From: Micrasema longulum
Taxonomy: Eukaryota > Arthropoda > Insecta > Trichoptera > Brachycentridae
Assembly (NCBI GenBank): GCA_022494885.1
Contig: JAGVSM010001251.1
Span: forward strand, 124,001 to 188,000
Direction: 5' to 3'
DNA: 64,000 bases
This document shows positions 62,701-64,000 of this stretch, one piece after another; position 1 is the first letter of the stretch; every line of letters begins with the position of its first letter. A program made the position numbers and the translations under genes. The notes beneath the pieces were generated by a model. That model did no database searches. It had not been told where the DNA came from and saw only the letters and a list, made by a program, of their open reading frames with translations.

Positions 62701-64000
62701 ATCGGAAAAAATTTAATTAACACGGGATGGATGACCCAAAAAAATACATATAAACATAGATAAATATTTCAAACAAAATAATGTTGGAGGTTTTTATACT
62801 TTTTTTTGGTTTTTTGGTACTTTCGTATTTATTTGTAAAAATATGAACGGCATCATTTTTTCAAACATATTTTTTTTTTAAATAAAGGAAATGGTTTTTC
62901 ACTGTAATCATTGTAAATCTTTATATTTACTACCAAAAAGGACACGCTTTTTTCTTAATTTATATCTCTACACGAAACGACATCTAAAACAGCGTTTTTA
63001 TATTGTTAAATCAATCATCATTCTTTTGTTTTAATTATGAAAGTATAATTTGTTTTTCAAGTAAAGATACGAGTCGGGGATTCTAAGCTTTATGTGCATT
63101 CAAGTAGAGGAGTAACAGAGTAATTATTCTTCGCAGGGCGTATAATTCATCAGCTTCGTGTGCAATCTCACCCTTCACCTATGGGGATGAACAAAGTTAA
63201 TTTATTTTCCTGTACGCCCTGTAATTTCTTAAACTACTCATGATGCGCGGTTTGTTGTACTCCAAATACTGCTTGAATAATTTGTTGTATGAATTTTACA
63301 TACTCACGAGTTGAATAATTCTTGTTTGTTCACTTTGAGATAATTTACTGACGGAAAACCAACATTTGTACTGCTTATTTAGTGTTAATTTTGATAAACT
63401 CCTTGTATATACTGATTACATTCTTCTAGGTTGTTGCCTTGTACTTTTAACACTTCTGAAAATCCAATGGAAAGAATTTCAGTCTGATTTCAATTTGATT
63501 GGAATTTGTTTTTGCAATAATTATACCCTATTATTTTTTTTATAATGATGTTTATGTTTTAAATTTAGCAGTAATTTAAACACGATTCTTCTTATTCCTT
63601 TGTTTTTCAAATACCATATTCACATTTATTGAAATTATTAAAAAAATATTTTGATCAACTTTTATTTTATCACAATGATAAAATTACCTGTACCTGATAA
63701 AATTGTGAGAATATAATATTTTTGCTCGTAACTATTGATTCGCATTTTATGATTCTTTCGCTAAATTGTGACATTTTTATGTGGAATTACTTTTATTTTC
63801 GCACAATACCAAACGTACAAATTGCAAGCGACAAAATACCAATTTGACACAAAATGGCCGAGCTCGGAGGTGACAAGTCTTAGTAATAGATGTTGTCAAA
63901 TTATCTCGGCGGGAAGCGGGGCGTCTTCTCGTAATACTGTTCCAAATATGGCCGTACATAACCTGGCCGAAAGCTAGAAACGCCTACATTATCCTTCGGG

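Larger units (their letters stand above)
54792..64000 (+). other. Downstream intron of the bruno-3-like gene (3' end outside window)
   Basis: It begins with the donor GTAAGAG after the phase-1 end of the RRM2 exon. The next exon, expected to begin with a CAFVKF-type RNP1, was not found up to 64000. Inserts are an antisense SINE (56440-56690), a weak R1 piece (57875-58005), a hairpin (57761-57846), an antisense LINE RT (59310-60060), LINE tails (60060-60215, 62190-62320), a SINE-B tail (60530-60605) and a hammerhead-like inverted pair (62640-62700). Patches at 54890-55130, 57000-57700, 61780-62050 and 63840-64000 are GC-richer than their surroundings and have no feature I can name. Confidence 0.75.

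Overview
The window looks like animal, most likely insect, genomic DNA. It is AT-rich, has no prokaryotic gene packing, and is almost entirely intron and transposon-derived sequence. Only two coding exons can be supported. A 49-nt exon at 13168-13216 and a 126-nt exon at 54666-54791 (both + strand) are consecutive exons of a CELF/Bruno RNA-binding protein. The peptide fits the CELF3-6 (bruno-3) branch better than CELF1/2. The two exons join in phase and carry the RRM1-RRM2 linker and the first half of RRM2. About 41.4 kb of intron separates them. The sequence before 13168 and after 54791 is presumed to be flanking introns of the same gene. I lean towards Lepidoptera from the type of non-LTR elements present, but this is not proven.

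Layout. 1-13.2 kb: upstream intron with a degraded LINE 3' end (5.7-6.3 kb), a LINE tail (7.2-7.4 kb), a hammerhead-ribozyme-like motif (8.4 kb) and an antisense non-LTR reverse transcriptase (11.4-12.8 kb) split by a younger insertion. 13.2-54.7 kb: the giant intron. It holds many copies of one unclassified repeat (called R1 here), LINE 3' fragments, at least two tRNA-derived SINE families concentrated at 31-34 kb and 44-47 kb, a 10-bp minisatellite, a perfect 75-bp tandem duplication, two dispersed copies of another unknown repeat (R4), a small inverted-repeat element (43.7 kb) and a CpG-rich island (51.2-53.5 kb). 54.8-64 kb: downstream intron with an antisense SINE (56.5 kb), a strong hairpin (57.8 kb), a long antisense LINE RT C-terminal fragment (59.3-60.1 kb) and LINE tails.

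The most interesting structure is R1. Three copies (11659-12164, 20932-21528, about 42606-42953) share one architecture: two arms of the same sequence in opposite orientation, one shared terminus (CAAAATATTGTT), variable internal breakpoints, and target-site duplications of about 12, 14 and 12 bp. The copy at 11.7 kb interrupts an antisense LINE whose reading frame resumes on the far side, so the empty site can be read directly. Other copies show a tandem (head-to-tail) junction of a monomer of roughly 0.4 kb. This pattern points to target-primed retroposition with twin-priming-type inversion, as in Penelope-like elements or LINEs. It does not fit a cut-and-paste MITE. No R1 protein was found here.

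Gene-level points of interest are a GAG-CAG tandem splice acceptor at the RRM2 exon that would add or drop one alanine, a UGUU-rich stretch about 80-100 nt upstream of that acceptor that could be a CELF self-binding site, and inverted SINEs on both sides of the RRM2 exon.
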